DNA of 6,422 bases from Crocinitomix sp. GTDB lineage: Bacteria > Bacteroidota > Bacteroidia > Flavobacteriales_D > Crocinitomicaceae. Numbering within the stretch: the stretch's first letter is position 1; each line of letters opens with the position of its first letter. The notes under the pieces are model-generated. The model was given only the letters and a program-made list of their open reading frames with translations, did not search any database and had not been told where the DNA came from. Positions 6,149 to 6,422 of the stretch are shown here, piece by piece. Location: positions 1 to 6,422 of the forward strand of contig JADZFJ010000318.1 in NCBI GenBank assembly GCA_020849935.1, read 5' to 3'. Made by a program: the position numbers and the translations under genes.

Positions 6149-6422
6149 ACACATTTCGCCATATTTTTTTGCCTTATTTGGGTTGATGCTTCTTGCTGGG
6201 TGCGCTCAAATTAATCCATTAACCGGCGGTGAAAAAGACCTGTTTGCTCCAAAGATTGATTCGGCACATACCTTTCCTTCCAATGGCCAATTGAATTTTC
6301 AAGGACAAGATATTGAAATTAAGTTTGATGAATACATCGTTTTGGATAAGCCGACGGAGAATATTATTATCACACCACAACCCAAAGTTAAACCAACCAT
6401 CACGAGTAAAAACAAAAAGTTA
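6141..6422 (+). CDS. Ig-like domain lipoprotein, N-terminal part (3' end outside window)
   Basis: The first 94 codons of an envelope lipoprotein. Seen directly: a signal peptide with hydrophobic core YFFALFGLMLLAG and lipobox LAGC (Cys21), then AQINPLTGGEKD, a lead that is characteristic of a Bacteroidota lipoprotein family. From about residue 37 follows a bacterial Ig-like (Big_5/SbsA-type) domain: APKIDS, PSNGQLNF, IEIKFDEYIVL and a positively charged segment reaching the edge. Full-length members are several hundred residues and of unknown function. The region just after Cys21 has no acidic cluster, so nothing points to the Bacteroidota surface-export signal; a periplasm-facing anchor is more likely. 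The ATG lies inside the end of msrC (8-nt overlap, ATGGTTAA), consistent with co-transcription and translational coupling. The frame stays open to the last base. Confidence 0.9.
   Translation, partial: MVKHISPYFFALFGLMLLAGCAQINPLTGGEKDLFAPKIDSAHTFPSNGQLNFQGQDIEIKFDEYIVLDKPTENIIITPQPKVKPTITSKNKKL

Overview
The window reads as an ordinary, densely packed chromosomal segment of a low-GC member of the Bacteroidota, most likely Flavobacteriales (a Crocinitomicaceae/Fluviicola-like genome is my guess, not shown). The reasons are: a secreted protein with a type IX secretion (T9SS) C-terminal sorting domain; a lipoprotein starting with the typical Bacteroidota CAxxxPLTGGEKD-like lead followed by an Ig-like domain; a sensor kinase of the HQLGTP type; A/T-rich translation starts without clear Shine-Dalgarno sequences; and two intergenic exact matches to the Bacteroidota -7 promoter element TAnnTTTG.

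Layout, left to right. (1) The 3' part of a sensor histidine kinase gene on the + strand runs off the left edge. (2) Converging on it from the - strand is a two-gene unit: methylmalonyl-CoA epimerase (mce), then a PaiA-like GNAT acetyltransferase 19 nt downstream. (3) Upstream of mce on the same strand is a T9SS cargo protein, ended by a clean Rho-independent terminator that sits only about 21 nt before the mce start codon. (4) A 195-nt A/T-rich divergent intergenic region carries a plausible promoter for each direction. (5) On the + strand a tight cluster follows: a family 5 solute-binding lipoprotein (SBP), hemW 7 nt downstream, then msrC (GAF-domain free methionine-R-sulfoxide reductase) with its own predicted promoter, and finally an Ig-like-domain lipoprotein that overlaps msrC by 8 nt and runs off the right edge.

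Functional themes are housekeeping: propionate/methylmalonyl-CoA metabolism (mce), polyamine or small-amine acetylation (GNAT), peptide or other ligand capture (SBP), heme handling (HemW), repair of oxidised free methionine (MsrC) and cell-envelope or secreted proteins. I see no CRISPR array, tRNA, rRNA, insertion sequence, phage gene or defence cassette, and no intergenic stretch over 300 nt. I do not see a clear new biological system. The points most worth a second look are the terminator placed almost on top of the mce start, the orphan SBP coupled to hemW, the near-leaderless msrC promoter arrangement, and the uncharacterised N-terminal domain of the T9SS cargo protein.
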